64,000 nucleotides of DNA from Haberlea rhodopensis (GCA_907163345.1 CAJQUN010000014.1:5146001-5210000); one strand, 5' to 3'. Shown: positions 12,098 through 22,926, counted from the stretch's first letter. Numbers and translations are program-made. Notes: generated from the letters alone by a model not told the origin.

Positions 12098-12310
12098 AAT
12101 TACTTTGAGTCCTCTTTTAAATTTTATTCCTGGGATTTTAGAATTTATTTAGTTTTGTGAGTGTTTTCTATGAAAATGGGTTGTGGGCCTGGGTTCAAAA
12201 ACAGTGATCCCAGGGTAGGCCCGGCCCACTAGCATGTGTGTTCTTACTTGTTATTGCAACTTTGTGGCTCTGTTTTGCATTGGAGGTTGTAATGTATAAA
12301 TAAGTTGTAA
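12098..12310 (+). terminator. 3' UTR / polyadenylation region of the ASPG1-like gene
   Basis: The sequence after the stop is T-rich, with 'ttgtaatgtataaataagttgtaa' style far-upstream and AATAAA-like signals near 12290-12315. The same stretch is repeated at 16803-17015 behind the truncated copy, so that copy keeps a 3' end signal even though it lost its promoter. The exact cleavage site cannot be read. Confidence 0.4.
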
Positions 12311-12386
12311 GTTATTACTCTTGATTTTTTTCAAATAATTTACAATTAATAATGACCTGTTATGGAACCAGAATGAATTAGGACAA

Positions 12387-12736
12387 TGTCGGAGTGCAAT
12401 AATTATTTCTGCTCAGAGAGCGATCGAAATGTGACATTTGAGCTGCTAAATGGTTTACATATTAGAGTTGTACCGTTACCACCAGCTATAACTATTGGTA
12501 AATCAGCAAATACTTCATCCTATAATTGGTATCAATGATAATATCACGTGTTCGACTCTCATGAGTTGCAAGATAGTACAATTATTGAGAGTGAAATTGT
12601 TGGAGTGCAATAATTGTCGCTGGTTGGAGAACGATCGAAACATGTGTTTGGGCTGCTATATGATTTAAAGATTGGAGTTCTACCATTAACCACTAGTTAT
12701 ATCATTTGATAAAGTGTCAAGTGTTTTGATCCTACA
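12387..12736 (+). mobile_element. TRIM-like element, copy in unit 1
   Basis: Two related blocks of about 140 bp (12387-12533 and 12598-12736) start TGTCGGAGTGCAATAATT / TGTTGGAGTGCAATAATT. They flank about 65 bp that begins with 'TTGGTATCAATG', a degenerate initiator-methionine tRNA primer-binding site. Short LTRs, no coding capacity and a PBS-like site fit a terminal-repeat retrotransposon in miniature. I see no clear target-site duplication, so it is old. Confidence 0.55.
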
Positions 12737-13055
12737 TAAATTTCTATATTTTTAATGAACTTTCCAAATCAGTCCTTATTAATAAATACAAATTATATGA
12801 AATGGGTAATTAGTAATTTTGTTTCTCATGTTAACTTCTCATAACTTTCGTATTACATTCGACTCATAGCCTCCATACAAATTGATTTTATTCAATTTTA
12901 TTTTAAATATGATTAACTTCCACAAATTTTTATATTATATTTGTTAAGTTATTAATTTTTATTCAAATTGCTGTTTTTATTTATTTTTACTTTTAGATAG
13001 ATCCGAATGTTCATGGGAATTTCGTGAGATTCTTTTCTTATTAAATTTCTTTATT

Positions 13056-13140
13056 AATCAAGGGAGGGGGAGGAATCGAACTCAATATCTCTTACATTGA
13101 GAAATTGATGACAACCACTAGGACGATTCATTGTTGTCAA
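13056..13140 (-). mobile_element. tRNA-derived SINE-like element, copy in unit 1
   Basis: Read on the minus strand there is an A-box-like 'CTAGTGGTTGTC' followed about 30 bp later by a B-box-like 'GAGTTCGATTCC'. These are the internal RNA polymerase III promoter boxes of plant SINEs. The T-rich stretch at 13030-13055 would be the A-rich tail. A related sequence lies at 46889-46975, showing it is a dispersed family. Confidence 0.5.
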
Positions 13141-14390
13141 TTTCCTAAGATTCTTCAAAGTTATGTGTTTGGGAATTGGAAGGCTCAATAACTTGTTGAG
13201 CATACTTAATAGTGTTATTCTAGAATTATCTAGAATAGTTAAGAGTTAAAATATCTATACAAAAGTACTTAGTAGAATGATTTGGAGAGTCCATCTTTAC
13301 CATTAGATCAAGTTGATCTTAGCTGTCCACTGTACTATTCAAGTATAGTATAAATAATGGTATAGCTTTCATTTGTGAATAACTGAACTATCAAGTTTGT
13401 GTAATACAATGCTTTGTCCCTTTAAAATGTTTTCTTTAGTCACTTTTACACCCGCGATCACTTCTAAAATTTCTCCGTTAGGTGGTAACGGTGCAAATAA
13501 AATCTTTTAAATCATATTCAGTTAAAATGACATATTTCGATTGTTTTCCTTACAAATATAATTATTGCTTACCAACAAGTATGATAGCAAATGACGTGTA
13601 TACAAAATCATAAACTATAAATTTTAAAATAAATTTGATGCTAGAAAAATTTAGTTGATTGTCAATCAAATTAAAATATGGATAAAATTGAAGTAATCAA
13701 TCAATCAAAAATATTTTAATTACAGATCCAAATTCTAGTAAGTAAAATAATTTATCATTTTTAATAATAAAATATTAACCAAAAAATAATCATTTTTATG
13801 AATTTTAATTAGATAAAACTACTTTCTTTACAACTTTACGATATTGTAAAGGAAAAGCTTTTAGAAAAAAATTACCTTGGTATTAAAATATAAACTTCAA
13901 ATATAATCTCAATTTTATTTATTAAAAAACACAATGATTGGGAAAATATTGTAATCTTTTTTTTTAGATTCAGAAATACCTATGGAAGATCTCGAATATT
14001 TTCAATATGTGTATGAGCTTAGGGACTTGAGTATTGGGTAAGGAAAGAGTAGTCATTGTAGACATTTCAAAAATGCATAGTGTTGGTTCACACAATGAAT
14101 TTTAATGCCCAAATTCCTCTTCTTCTTTTTTTTTTTATAAAAAACAAAAAAATTAAGTTTAAGTTCAAATATGTATTTTAATCTTCTCTTACAATTAAAA
14201 AATTTTCAACTACTAAATAATACATTTCATTTTATAATTATAAAATATTGTAGTACTAAATCTTATGTGATTATGTAGAGAATTTCGTAACTAAAATAAG
14301 TACTTTGAAATTATTATTTAATAAAGCAAACAATACGTAATGCCTAGATATAAATCATGCATGTGTTATTGGATTATTGTGTAATATGAG
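13141..14390. other. AT-rich non-coding DNA in duplication unit 1
   Basis: No gene is visible. The stretch is duplicated at 17854-18719 and 28505-28947. Position 13948 (TAATC) corresponds to the insertion site used by the Tat element in unit 2, so this is the empty-site sequence. Confidence 0.5.
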
Positions 14391-15059
14391 ATAATTACGG
14401 TATGATGTAGACTCGGATTCGGCTTGAACCGAGTATAAAAGACAAAATAGATTATTTGATAAGCGATGAAAGTATGTTCATGCTATACTTAGCAAAGAAA
14501 TGATCTAACCATAGTTGGGACAACTAATTGATATTGCTGTGGTCTATGAATTTTATGAAATTACATGAACATGGTTTAGTAATACCTCTACATGGAAACA
14601 TGAATTTTGCATGATAGAACACATGAAATTAACTTGGCACGAGTTATTACTCACTATATATAGGTGCAACTCATATTTGAAATGCATACTACACATATTT
14701 CACCTACACATCTCTACACTGCTCTTTTCAAACCCTTATATCTCCTCTTGCATTTGGCTTGAAGGTCAAGCTAGAAACTTGTATATAAAGTGCAAACAAA
14801 GCTAGTTGGTAACATTTTCATAGCATATGATGTTTATGTTTTGGTAATTCAACCATATGAAGATATTATTGGTAATTTATATGTATTGATTTGATGTGAG
14901 ATGAAATTTGATGATATAAGTTGTGTTCTCATGAAAACATGTTCATATCATGATTGAGTAATGTTTCATGAAGTTTTGGTATTGAATTATGAGGTGTGGA
15001 GTTGGAACCATGAGGATAGACATAAAAATCGTCATATTTTGACATTTCTGCTATCTCGT

Positions 15060-15300
15060 AAGCGATATCGCGATCGATCTCCAAGAAGGGACCAATCGAT
15101 CGTCGAGCCAGGGGAAAGTATAAGGCGGTTTAACGTTTTGGCGATCGATCCCGAGATCGCGACCGATCGATTGCGGGAAAGGAGATCGATCACGTGAGAC
15201 CTAGCGATCGATCGCTGATGGAGAGAAACTTTGGTTATATTTTGCGTGTTTTGGTGATCGATCGCGTGATGCGGGCGATCAATCGCGAGGGACAAATTGT
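15060..15300. repeat. GATCGATC palindrome cluster (copy B)
   Basis: About eight GATCGATC or one-mismatch variants occur within 240 bp, several inside the longer palindrome GCGATCGATCGC. It is duplicated at 29590-29842 with point changes that mostly preserve the palindromes. The long minus-strand open frame here reads only palindromic DNA. Confidence 0.65.
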
Positions 15301-15574
15301 TGAAAAATGTTATATTTTCTTGGAATTTGATGACGAGGCTTAGTATACACTGAATTGTTGATATTCATGTTGCACTATCATGGGGAACATGTCAGAGAGG
15401 AGGTTAAGCAGTAACTCCTTATTGTCTATCTTTTGAACGAAAGATAGGTACATGTTAAGTAAGAGTATCGATGATATCTTTATGATGAATGTATGTGATG
15501 GTGGTTATCTATATATATTGTTGAGATATGAAATATAATATTGTTGTGATTTATGCTGTTGAGATATGAGATTA

Positions 15575-15715
15575 TGTTGTTGAGGCATGAGATTGGTGCT
15601 GTGAGACACGATGCTGTTGAGGCATGAGATTGGTGCTGTGATGCACGATATTGTTGAGGCATGCGATTGGTGCTATGATGCACGATGTTGTTGAGGCAGA
15701 GATATATCGGCTATA
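15575..15715 (+). repeat. 37-bp minisatellite, about four units
   Basis: Units beginning 'tgaggcatgagattggtgct' start at 15581, 15618, 15655 and 15692, a constant 37-bp spacing, with a few substitutions. The array in unit 2 (about 30095-30210) is shorter and more degraded, so it changed after duplication. Confidence 0.8.
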
Positions 15716-15737
15716 ACATGTGAGGACATAAATATAT

Positions 15738-16802
15738 ATGTTCATCTATAACTTCCTGAAATCCAGAACAAGTCAAGGCAGCGGCGAGTACTTCTGCCGC
15801 GTGGGAGTTGGCAACCCACCCACTCAATCTTATATGGTGTTGGACACCGGAAGCGACGTCAATTGGGTGCAATGTGCCCCCTGCGCAGACTGTTATCAGC
15901 AAGCCGACCCGATTTTCAACCCAGTACAGTCCACTTCCTTCTCGCCCCTCACATGCGAAACCCAGCAATGCAGGTCGCTCGATGTCTCCGAGTGCCGTAA
16001 CAACACGTGTCTCTACGAGGTTTCCTACGGCGACGGTTCTTACACCGTCGGAGATTTCGTGACGGAGACCTTCACTTTCGGCAATTCGGCTGAGGTAAAC
16101 AACTTAGCCATCGGTTGCGGCCATAACAACGAAGGCCTGTTCGTCGGAGCCGCCGGCTTGATCGGCTTAGGCGGCGGCTCTTTGTCTTTCCCTTCTCAAA
16201 TCAACGCTTCCTCCTTCTCTTACTGCCTCGTAGACCGCGACTCCGACTCGGCTTCAACTCTCGATTTCAACTCATCACCCCCGCCTGACGCCATTACAGC
16301 ACCATTACTTCGAAACTCCAAGCTGAGCACCTTTTACTACGTAGATTTGACGGGAATCGGCGTCGCCGGAGAGCTCTTATCAATCCCACCGTCGACTTTT
16401 CAGATAAACGAGAACGGAGACGGCGGGGTCATAGTTGATTCAGGAACTGCCGTTACTCGATTACAAACGGCGGCTTATAATTCCCTGCGAGATGCGTTTA
16501 AGGCGGGGGCACGAGATTTGCCGTTATCTAACGGCGTTGCTTTATTCGACACGTGCTATAATTTGAGTTCGAGGCAAAGTGTGGAGGTACCAACGGTGTC
16601 GTTTCATTTCTCGAACGGTAAAGAGTTTAGTTTACCAGCTAAGAATTACCTGATACCGGTAGATTCATCGGGGACTTTCTGTTTGGCCTTTGCACCGACG
16701 TCGTCTTCGCTTGGGATTATCGGTAATGTCCAGCAACAGGGGACACGTGTCAGTTATGACTTGGCTAATTCTTTAATTGCGTTTTCACCCAATAAATGCT
16801 GA
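15738..16802 (+). CDS. 5'-truncated ASPG1-like protease duplicate with a new start
   Basis: A 354-residue open frame. Ten new residues (MFIYNFLKSR), encoded by DNA that was non-coding in unit 1, are fused in frame to protease residues from TSQGSG onward. Both catalytic motifs survive (DTGS at 36-39, DSGT at 234-237), as do all the cysteines and the intact C-terminus. The signal peptide, propeptide and original promoter are gone, so any product would probably be cytosolic and unprocessed. Against the parent I count about 15 nucleotide differences, giving three residue changes (A to E, N to D, D to S); most differences are silent. No stop or frameshift has accumulated. The upstream sequence is repeat DNA without a clear TATA box. 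It may be a silent gene fragment or a young chimeric gene. Confidence 0.6.
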   Translation: MFIYNFLKSRTSQGSGEYFCRVGVGNPPTQSYMVLDTGSDVNWVQCAPCADCYQQADPIFNPVQSTSFSPLTCETQQCRSLDVSECRNNTCLYEVSYGDGSYTVGDFVTETFTFGNSAEVNNLAIGCGHNNEGLFVGAAGLIGLGGGSLSFPSQINASSFSYCLVDRDSDSASTLDFNSSPPPDAITAPLLRNSKLSTFYYVDLTGIGVAGELLSIPPSTFQINENGDGGVIVDSGTAVTRLQTAAYNSLRDAFKAGARDLPLSNGVALFDTCYNLSSRQSVEVPTVSFHFSNGKEFSLPAKNYLIPVDSSGTFCLAFAPTSSSLGIIGNVQQQGTRVSYDLANSLIAFSPNKC

Positions 16803-17091
16803 AATTACTTTGAGTCCTCTTTTAAATTTTATTCCTGGGATTTTAGAATTTATTTAGTTTTGTGAGTGTTTTCTATGAAAATGGGTTGTGGGCCTGGGTT
16901 CAAAAACAGTGATCCCAGGGTAGGCCCGGCCCACTAGCATGTGTGTTCTTACTTGTTATTGCAACTTTGTGGCTCTGTTTTGCATTGGAGGTTGTAATGT
17001 ATAAATAAGTTGTAAGTTATTACTCTTGATTTTTTTCAAATAATTTACAATTAATAATGACCTGTTATGGAACCAGAATGAATTAGGACAA
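16803..17091 (+). other. Duplicated 3' flank of the ASPG1-like copy
   Basis: Nearly identical to 12098-12386, including the 3' UTR and polyadenylation-like signals. No gene. Confidence 0.6.
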
Positions 17092-17441
17092 TGTCGGAGT
17101 GCAATAATTATTTCTGCTCAGAGAGCGATCGAAATGTGACATTTGAGCTGCTAAATGGTTTACATATTAGAGTTGTACCGTTACCACCAGCTATAACTAT
17201 TGGTAAATCAGCAAATACTTCATCCTATAATTGGTATCAATGATAATATCACGTGTTCGACTCTCATGAGTTGCAAGGTAGTACAATTATTGAGAGTGAG
17301 ATTGTTGGAGTGCAATAATTGTCGCTGCTTGGAGAACGATCGAAACATGTGTTTGGGCTGCTATATGGTTTAAAGATTGGAGTTCTACCATTAACCACTA
17401 GTTATATCCTTTGATAAAGCGTCAAGTGTTTTGATCCTACA
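17092..17441 (+). mobile_element. TRIM-like element, copy in unit 2
   Basis: The duplicated counterpart of 12387-12736, offset by exactly 4,705 bp. It shares the same short LTR-like blocks and PBS-like site. It arose by segmental duplication and not by a new insertion. Confidence 0.55.
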
Positions 17442-17763
17442 TAAATTTCTATATTTTTAATGAACTTTCCAAATCAGTCCTTATTAATAAATACAAATTA
17501 TATGAAATGGGTAATTAGTAATTTTGTTTCTCATGTTAACTTCTCATAACTTACGTATTACATTCGACTCATAGCCTCCATACAAATTGTTTTTATTCAA
17601 TTTTATTTTAAATATGATTAACTTCCACAAATTTTTATATTATATTTGTTAAGTTATTAATTCTCATAATTTTTATTCAAATTGCTGTTTTTATTTATTT
17701 TTACTTTTAGATAGATCCGAATGTTCATGGAAACTTCTTGAGATTCTTTTCTTTTTAATTTTT

Positions 17764-17853
17764 TTTTTATTAAGCAAGGGAGGGGGAGGAATCGAACTCG
17801 ATACCTCATATATTGAGAAATTGATGACACCCATTAGGAAAATGCATTGTTGT
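17764..17853 (-). mobile_element. tRNA-derived SINE-like element, copy in unit 2
   Basis: The counterpart of 13056-13140, with the same B-box-like 'GAGTTCGATTCC' on the minus strand and a T-rich stretch on its left. Present in both units, so it was inserted before the duplication. Confidence 0.5.
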
Positions 17854-18714
17854 CAATTTCCTAAGATTCTTCAAAGTTATGTGTTTGGGAATTGGGAGGC
17901 TCGATAGTTTGTTGAGCATACTTAATAATGTTATTCTAGAATTATCTAGAATAGTTAAGAGCTAAAATATCTATACAAGAGTACTTAGTAGAATGATTTG
18001 GAGGTCCATCTTTACCATTAGATCAAGTTGATCTTAGCTGTCCACTGTACTATTCAAGTATAGTATTGCTTTCTCCCTTTAAAATGTTTTCTTTAGTCAC
18101 TTTTACACCCGCGATCACTTCTAAAATTTCTCCTTTCGGAGCTAATGATCAAAAGTTTTACATGAACTTAGAAGACTAATCCTTATGCATATATCTTAAC
18201 ACCGTATTGTATGATTGAGCGCTTCCTATTTTACCAAAACTTATAGCTGGTCGGTGCAAATCAAATCTTTTAAACTATATTCAGTTAAAATGCCATATTT
18301 CGATTGTTTTCCTTACAAATATAATTATTGTTTACCAACAAGTATGATAGCAAATGACGTTTATACAAAATCATAAACTATAAATTTTAAAATAAATTTG
18401 ATGCTAGAAAAATTTAGTTGATTGTCAATCAAATTAAAATATGAATAAAATTGAAGTAAACAATCAATCAAAAAAAATTTAATTACAGATCCAAATTCTA
18501 GTAAGTAAAATAATTTATCATTTTTAATAATAAAATATTAACCAAAAAATAATCATTTTTATGAATTTTAATTAGATAAAACTACTTTCTTTACAACTTT
18601 ACGATATTGTAAAGGAAAAGCTTTTAGAAAAAAATTACCTTGGTATTAAAATATAAACTTCAAATATAATCTCAATTTTATTTATTAAAAAACACAATGA
18701 TTGGGAAAATATTG

Positions 18715-18719
18715 TAATC
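18715..18719. repeat. Target-site duplication TAATC (left) of the Tat element
   Basis: Identical to 28500-28504, and single-copy in the unduplicated site in unit 1 near 13948. Confidence 0.93.
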
Positions 18720-19343
18720 TGATGCGATCCGTTATTTTACGTGTTTGGTAGAATTAAATGTTTACGAAAAATAAAAGGAATACACCAAGATTTTTACGTG
18801 GAAAACCCTCAAATTGAGAGAAAAACCACGGGACCTCTTCCAGTATAAAGATTCACTATAAATATTGATGATTTACAAGATGATCTGGACACAAAAATAA
18901 TCACTCAATGACTTATACGACTACTGTTAGCGAAATTATAAAAAAGACCGAACAGACTCAAGTTTGCTCTCTTCGGAGTCTTTTTGCCCAGAAAAATCCA
19001 ATCCAACCCCCTCTGTGATGACATCCGCGGGTATTTATAGGACTGTTCTTAGTGATTGACTCACGGGAGATCCGGAACACGATGTCACATGATCGTGGCT
19101 TAACTGGAGCCTCACGCGTCCGAGATATCCGCGCCCCATTACTACACGTTCATTCACGCCGGTTAATTTGTTAGTTACTCCCGAGTTTTCCGCTAATCTT
19201 TGACCAGAAAACCGAGGAGGGTTAGCAGATGTTCGGTAAAACCCTGCTCGGTGCTATCTGTTCGGTGTATCTTGTTCGGTATATGACTTGTTCGGCGCTT
19301 GCGGGGATTTTACACGAGGAAGTCAATATTTCATATGACATCA
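18720..19343 (-). repeat. Tat element 3' LTR
   Basis: 624 bp, same length as the right LTR, with four substitutions by eye (A/C near 18851, C/T near 19158, C/T near 19298, A/C near 19314). A TATA-like 'CTATAAATAC' on the minus strand lies at 19031-19040. Confidence 0.95.
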
Positions 19344-19358
19344 CCTCAACCCCCTAAA
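19344..19358 (-). promoter_or_regulatory. Polypurine tract of the Tat element
   Basis: Directly inside the 3' LTR, the minus strand reads a purine-rich TAGGGGGTTGAGG just before the LTR start TGATG. The position and composition fit a plus-strand priming site. Confidence 0.6.
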
Positions 19359-19566
19359 GTAAAGCAAGACGAGACTTTTGAAGTCTTGTTTTATTGCTTT
19401 CGGGTAAAATCCAAACTTAACCTGCTCGGGATATTTTGCCGCCCTTTTTTCCCGCCCAAATATTTCAAATGCCGCGCGACGTTTCGTTTCCCGAGGCTCC
19501 TTTATAACCGTCCATTCCCTTATTTTTGGACGGTAAGGATTAAACGACTGTTCACATGGTCCCTGC

Positions 19567-19574
19567 TATAAATA
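19567..19574 (+). promoter_or_regulatory. TATA box for the antisense gene
   Basis: A perfect TATAAATA on the plus strand, followed by C-rich sequence, lies 118 bp upstream of the antisense gene's ATG at 19685. It suggests the antisense gene is transcribed from its own promoter inside the element. This is inferred from sequence only. Confidence 0.5.
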
Positions 19575-20538
19575 CCCCTCCATTTTCTTCATTTGTTTTT
19601 ACTTTACCGCATTTTGCTTCCGAGCTAGCACCAGACGGTCGAACAACTTGTCTCATCAGTTCCCTTCTTTTTAATCACCTAAGTATGGTTTCTTCCTCAG
19701 CCGATTCTTCATTGCAAGCTATAGATAGGTTTACCGAAGGAGATGCTCTTAGCCCCTCTCCTCAAGCCTCTTCCTCTTTTGATAGTGACAAAACCCTAAG
19801 CTCTTCTGTTGCGTCGGCTTCTCATAAACAAGAGCAGAAACGTGCTACGGAGCGAGATTTAGTTAAAGCCAAGGTTCCTTGGTTCGAGATCTTCGAGTCT
19901 GAGGTTAAATTGCCTCAGCAACTCATCAATATCCAAACTAAATGGGGGATTTCTGAGGGGACTTCTATTATTGTTTCCCCTTCTGGATCTCATCCCCACT
20001 TACCCCCTAAGGGGTATTTTCCTTTCTATATAGACCAACTCCGAGGAGGGCTCCGTTTTCCCGTCCCTTCTTTCTTTATTGAAGTGGCCTCCTACTTCTG
20101 CGTTTCCCTTAGTCAATTATTTCCCAATAGCTATAGGTTATTAGCAGGCTTCTTCATAGTTCTTTCTTATCTGGGTTTTACCCCTACTCCCGAGCTTTTT
20201 CATTGTTTCTTCCAACTGAACAAGAAAGAGATCAGGCTTTTTTACTTTTCCTCAAGGACAGGGGTTGGCTTCCTCAAAAAATACCCCTCGTCTATAAAAA
20301 AATTGGAAAAACTCTTACTTCTTTGCTCGTCCCCTCCAGCCTTGGGATTGCCCTATGGAGTGGAGGGAAAATCTCCCGAGGGGGAAATCGATCAAGGGTC
20401 ACCTTGAGGAGGAACCGTATTTGTCGGTTCGTCGTGCACTTGGCGATCAGTGTTTTAACTTGATGGAGCTGATTGACGACGGACTGCTATACTTGTTCCA
20501 ATTGAGCCCCAAGGGTGTATCCTTGAACATGCCCCTCA

Positions 20539-20617
20539 GTGAGTGTTTTCCCAGTAATCTTCTTTGTTTTACTTTTAACTTATCATGTTCGTACTAATAT
20601 TTCTCTGCTCTTTTCAG
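20539..20617 (+). other. Intron 1 of the antisense gene
   Basis: A 79-bp intron with GTGAGT donor, a perfect branch-site motif TACTAAT at 20592, a pyrimidine tract and a TTTTCAG acceptor. Removing it links the coding sequences on both sides. Confidence 0.75.
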
Positions 20618-21090
20618 AAACAAAAATGATGAAGGCAATGATAGCCGAGAAGCTAAGGGAGAAGAGCCAAACAGGCCAAACTTCTAAGGCTGCTGCTACT
20701 CCTGCACCTCCCCCTTCTATTGAGATTTTGACTCCTTCTGAGGAGAAGGCTTCACCTGAGAAGACTCATGCTCTTCATCGCAAGAGAAAGACTACTCCCG
20801 AAGGTCCAAGTTCTTCGCCCCAAGCACCTCCTACTAAGAAAACTTCTTCTTCCCTCATCCCTTCCGAACCTCGAGCCTCCTCTCAACCCGCTCTTGGTGT
20901 CTCCCGGCCTTCCTCGAGATACCATATCCCCTCGTGGACTTACTCCCCCACTGTTCCACTACTGAAAAAACCCGATCCCAAAGCCTCCCATTCCATGTTG
21001 TGCTATACTCCCAACCCTGCTGATCGAAAATACCTCGGGGAGCTGGCTTTCAGCAACTTGGTGAATGATTTCTCCTCCTCCTTTACTCAG

Positions 21091-21178
21091 GTAAATGTTT
21101 ATACCCATTAATTTGCTCCGTTTGTCTTTTTTCAATACCTTCATTTGTTATTTTAACTTTATATATGATCTGATGCAG
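21091..21178 (+). other. Intron 2 of the antisense gene
   Basis: An 88-bp intron with donor CAG/GTAAAT and acceptor TGATGCAG/GC, with a T-rich interior. It separates the exon ending in FSSSFTQ from the exon beginning AHMMAGELLTRF. Confidence 0.75.
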
Positions 21179-21782
21179 GCCCACATGATGGCGGGTGAAC
21201 TTCTCACTCGCTTTCATTCAGTTCGATTGGCTGATGGGCAAAATCAGAAGCGCATCCGGCAGTTAGAGGGTATGGGTGAGGAGTTGAAGAAAACAGTGAG
21301 CCTTTTGGAGGAGCGGCACTCGGCCCTGGTATCAGCTCGGGACAAGGCGGAGCAGGTCCTGGCAGAGGAGCGGACAAAGTTTGCTGCTCTGGAAGATGCT
21401 AACTCTACTTTGTCAGAGCAGTATAAATCCCTGGCTGAGCAACATCAAGCTGTCTCCGAGCAGCTGGCTCAAGAGAAATCTTCCACAGCTGCTCGTGCGG
21501 AAGAACTATGGCTCTCGAAGAAAGCTGAGTTTTTGAAGTCTCCAGAGTATAGCAGCATGGTGGCTGACCGTGCTTACAAGTTCTTTGATCATGGTTTTGA
21601 AGCATGCGTCGGCCAATTTAGATCTCAAGGCTACCCTCCGAAGAGGCTTCAAAGGACTTCCTTGACGTCAATGCTGCTCTGGAGAGCCTCCCTGAGGAGC
21701 TATTTCAGCCGTAGGGTAGAGCTTTTACCTTTTATTGTATTTCTTTTTTTTTTATTAATGAAATCATTTGCTTGTATCTTGG

Positions 21783-22926
21783 AACAAACTCGCTACCCCG
21801 AGCGCAAACACTTAGGCAATTTTAGGTTTAAAACGTGGACCAAACATCCCGATCCCACGAGTAAACAACTAAAATTCCGAACAAGCTCGCTACCCCGAAC
21901 ACAAACACTTAGGCAATTTTAGGTTTAAAACGTGGACCAAACATCCCGATCCCACGAGGAAACAACTAAAATTCCGAACAAGCTCGCTACCCCGAGCACA
22001 AACACATAGGCAATTTTAGGTTTAAAACGTGGACCAAACATCCCGATCCCACGAGTAAACAACTAAAATTCCGAACAAGCTCGCTACCCCGAGCACAAAC
22101 ACATAGGCAATCTTAGGTTTAAAACGTGGACCAAACATCCCGATCCCACGAGCAAACAACTAAAATTCCGAACAGCTCGCTACCCCGAGCACAAACACTT
22201 AGGCAATTTTAGGTTTAAAACATGGACCAAACATCCCGATCCCACGAGTAAACAACTAAAATTCCGAACAGCTCGCTACCCCGAGCACAAACACTTAGGC
22301 AATTTTAGGTTTAAAACGTGGACCAAACATCCCGATCCCACGAGTAAACAACTAAAATTCCGAACAGCTCGCTACCCCGAGCACAAACACTTAGGCAATT
22401 TTAGGTTTAAAACGTGTACCAAACATCCCGATCCCACGAGTCAACAACTAAAATTTCGAACAAGCTCGCTACCCCGAGCACAAACACATAGGCAATTTTA
22501 GGTTTAAAACGTGGACCAAACATCCCGATCCCACGAGCAAACAACTAAAATTTCGAACAGCTCGCTACCCCGAGCACAAACACTTAGGCAATTTTAGGTA
22601 TAAAACGTGGACCAAACATCCTGATCCCACGAGTCAACAACTAAAATTTCGAACAAGCTCGCTACCCCGAGCACAAACACATAGGCAATTTTAGGTTTAA
22701 AACGTGGACCAAACATCCCGATCCCACGAGCAAACAACTAAAATTCCGAACAGCTCGCTACCCAAGCACAAACACTTAGGCAATTTTAGGTTTAAAACGT
22801 GGACCAAACATCCCGATCCCACGAGTAAACAACTAAAATTCCGAACAGCTCGCTACCCCGAGCACAAACACTTAGGCAATTTTAGGTTTAAAACGTGGAC
22901 AAAACATCCCGATCCCACGAGTAAAC
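21783..22926. repeat. 96/97-bp tandem repeat array, about 12 units
   Basis: Units begin 'aacaagctcgctaccccgag' and are spaced 97 bp (21783, 21880, 21977, 22074); later units are 96 bp because one A is lost ('aacagctcg'). It lies between integrase and the 3' LTR on the pol strand. This position matches the hypervariable 3' region of Tat/Ogre elements that is known to seed plant satellites. Confidence 0.95.

Larger units (their letters stand above)
11061..15765 (+). repeat. Segmental tandem duplication, unit 1 (about 4.7 kb)
   Basis: This unit runs from the protease codons at GAACAAGTCAAGG to the end of the GATCGATC and minisatellite region. It is repeated in direct orientation immediately downstream with a constant offset of 4,705 bp, for example TRIM-like starts at 12387 and 17092. 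The ends share the 5-bp microhomology GAACA. Confidence 0.92.
14391..15765. repeat. LTR-like repeat with GATCGATC cluster and minisatellite (unit 1)
   Basis: Non-coding. It contains the sub-repeats listed separately at 15060-15300 and 15575-15715. The mixture of a palindromic cluster, a short tandem array and AT-rich DNA resembles long chromovirus LTRs, but no LTR ends can be set. Confidence 0.35.
19685..21714 (+). pseudogene. Antisense gene of the Tat element ('putative gypsy-type transposon' protein), three exons, frameshifted
   Basis: Runs opposite to pol. The exon 1 start is Met at 19685 (MVSSSADSSLQ). It encodes a region resembling the 'putative gypsy type transposon' domain (Pfam PF04195 type): PPKGYFPFYIDQLRGG, FFIEVASYF, LGFTPTPELFHCFFQ. 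A frameshift in an A-run near 20298 separates this from the rest of exon 1 (NWKNSYFF... PWDCPMEW, ALGDQCFNLMELIDDGLL). Exon 2 (20618-21090) is a Pro/Ser-rich linker. Exon 3 (21179-21714) is a long coiled coil (LEERHSALVSARDKAEQ) and ends ALESLPEELFQP after another frameshift near 21637. Additional antisense frames of this kind are known from Tat elements, but their function is not established. With two frameshifts no full-length product is expected from this copy. Confidence 0.75.
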
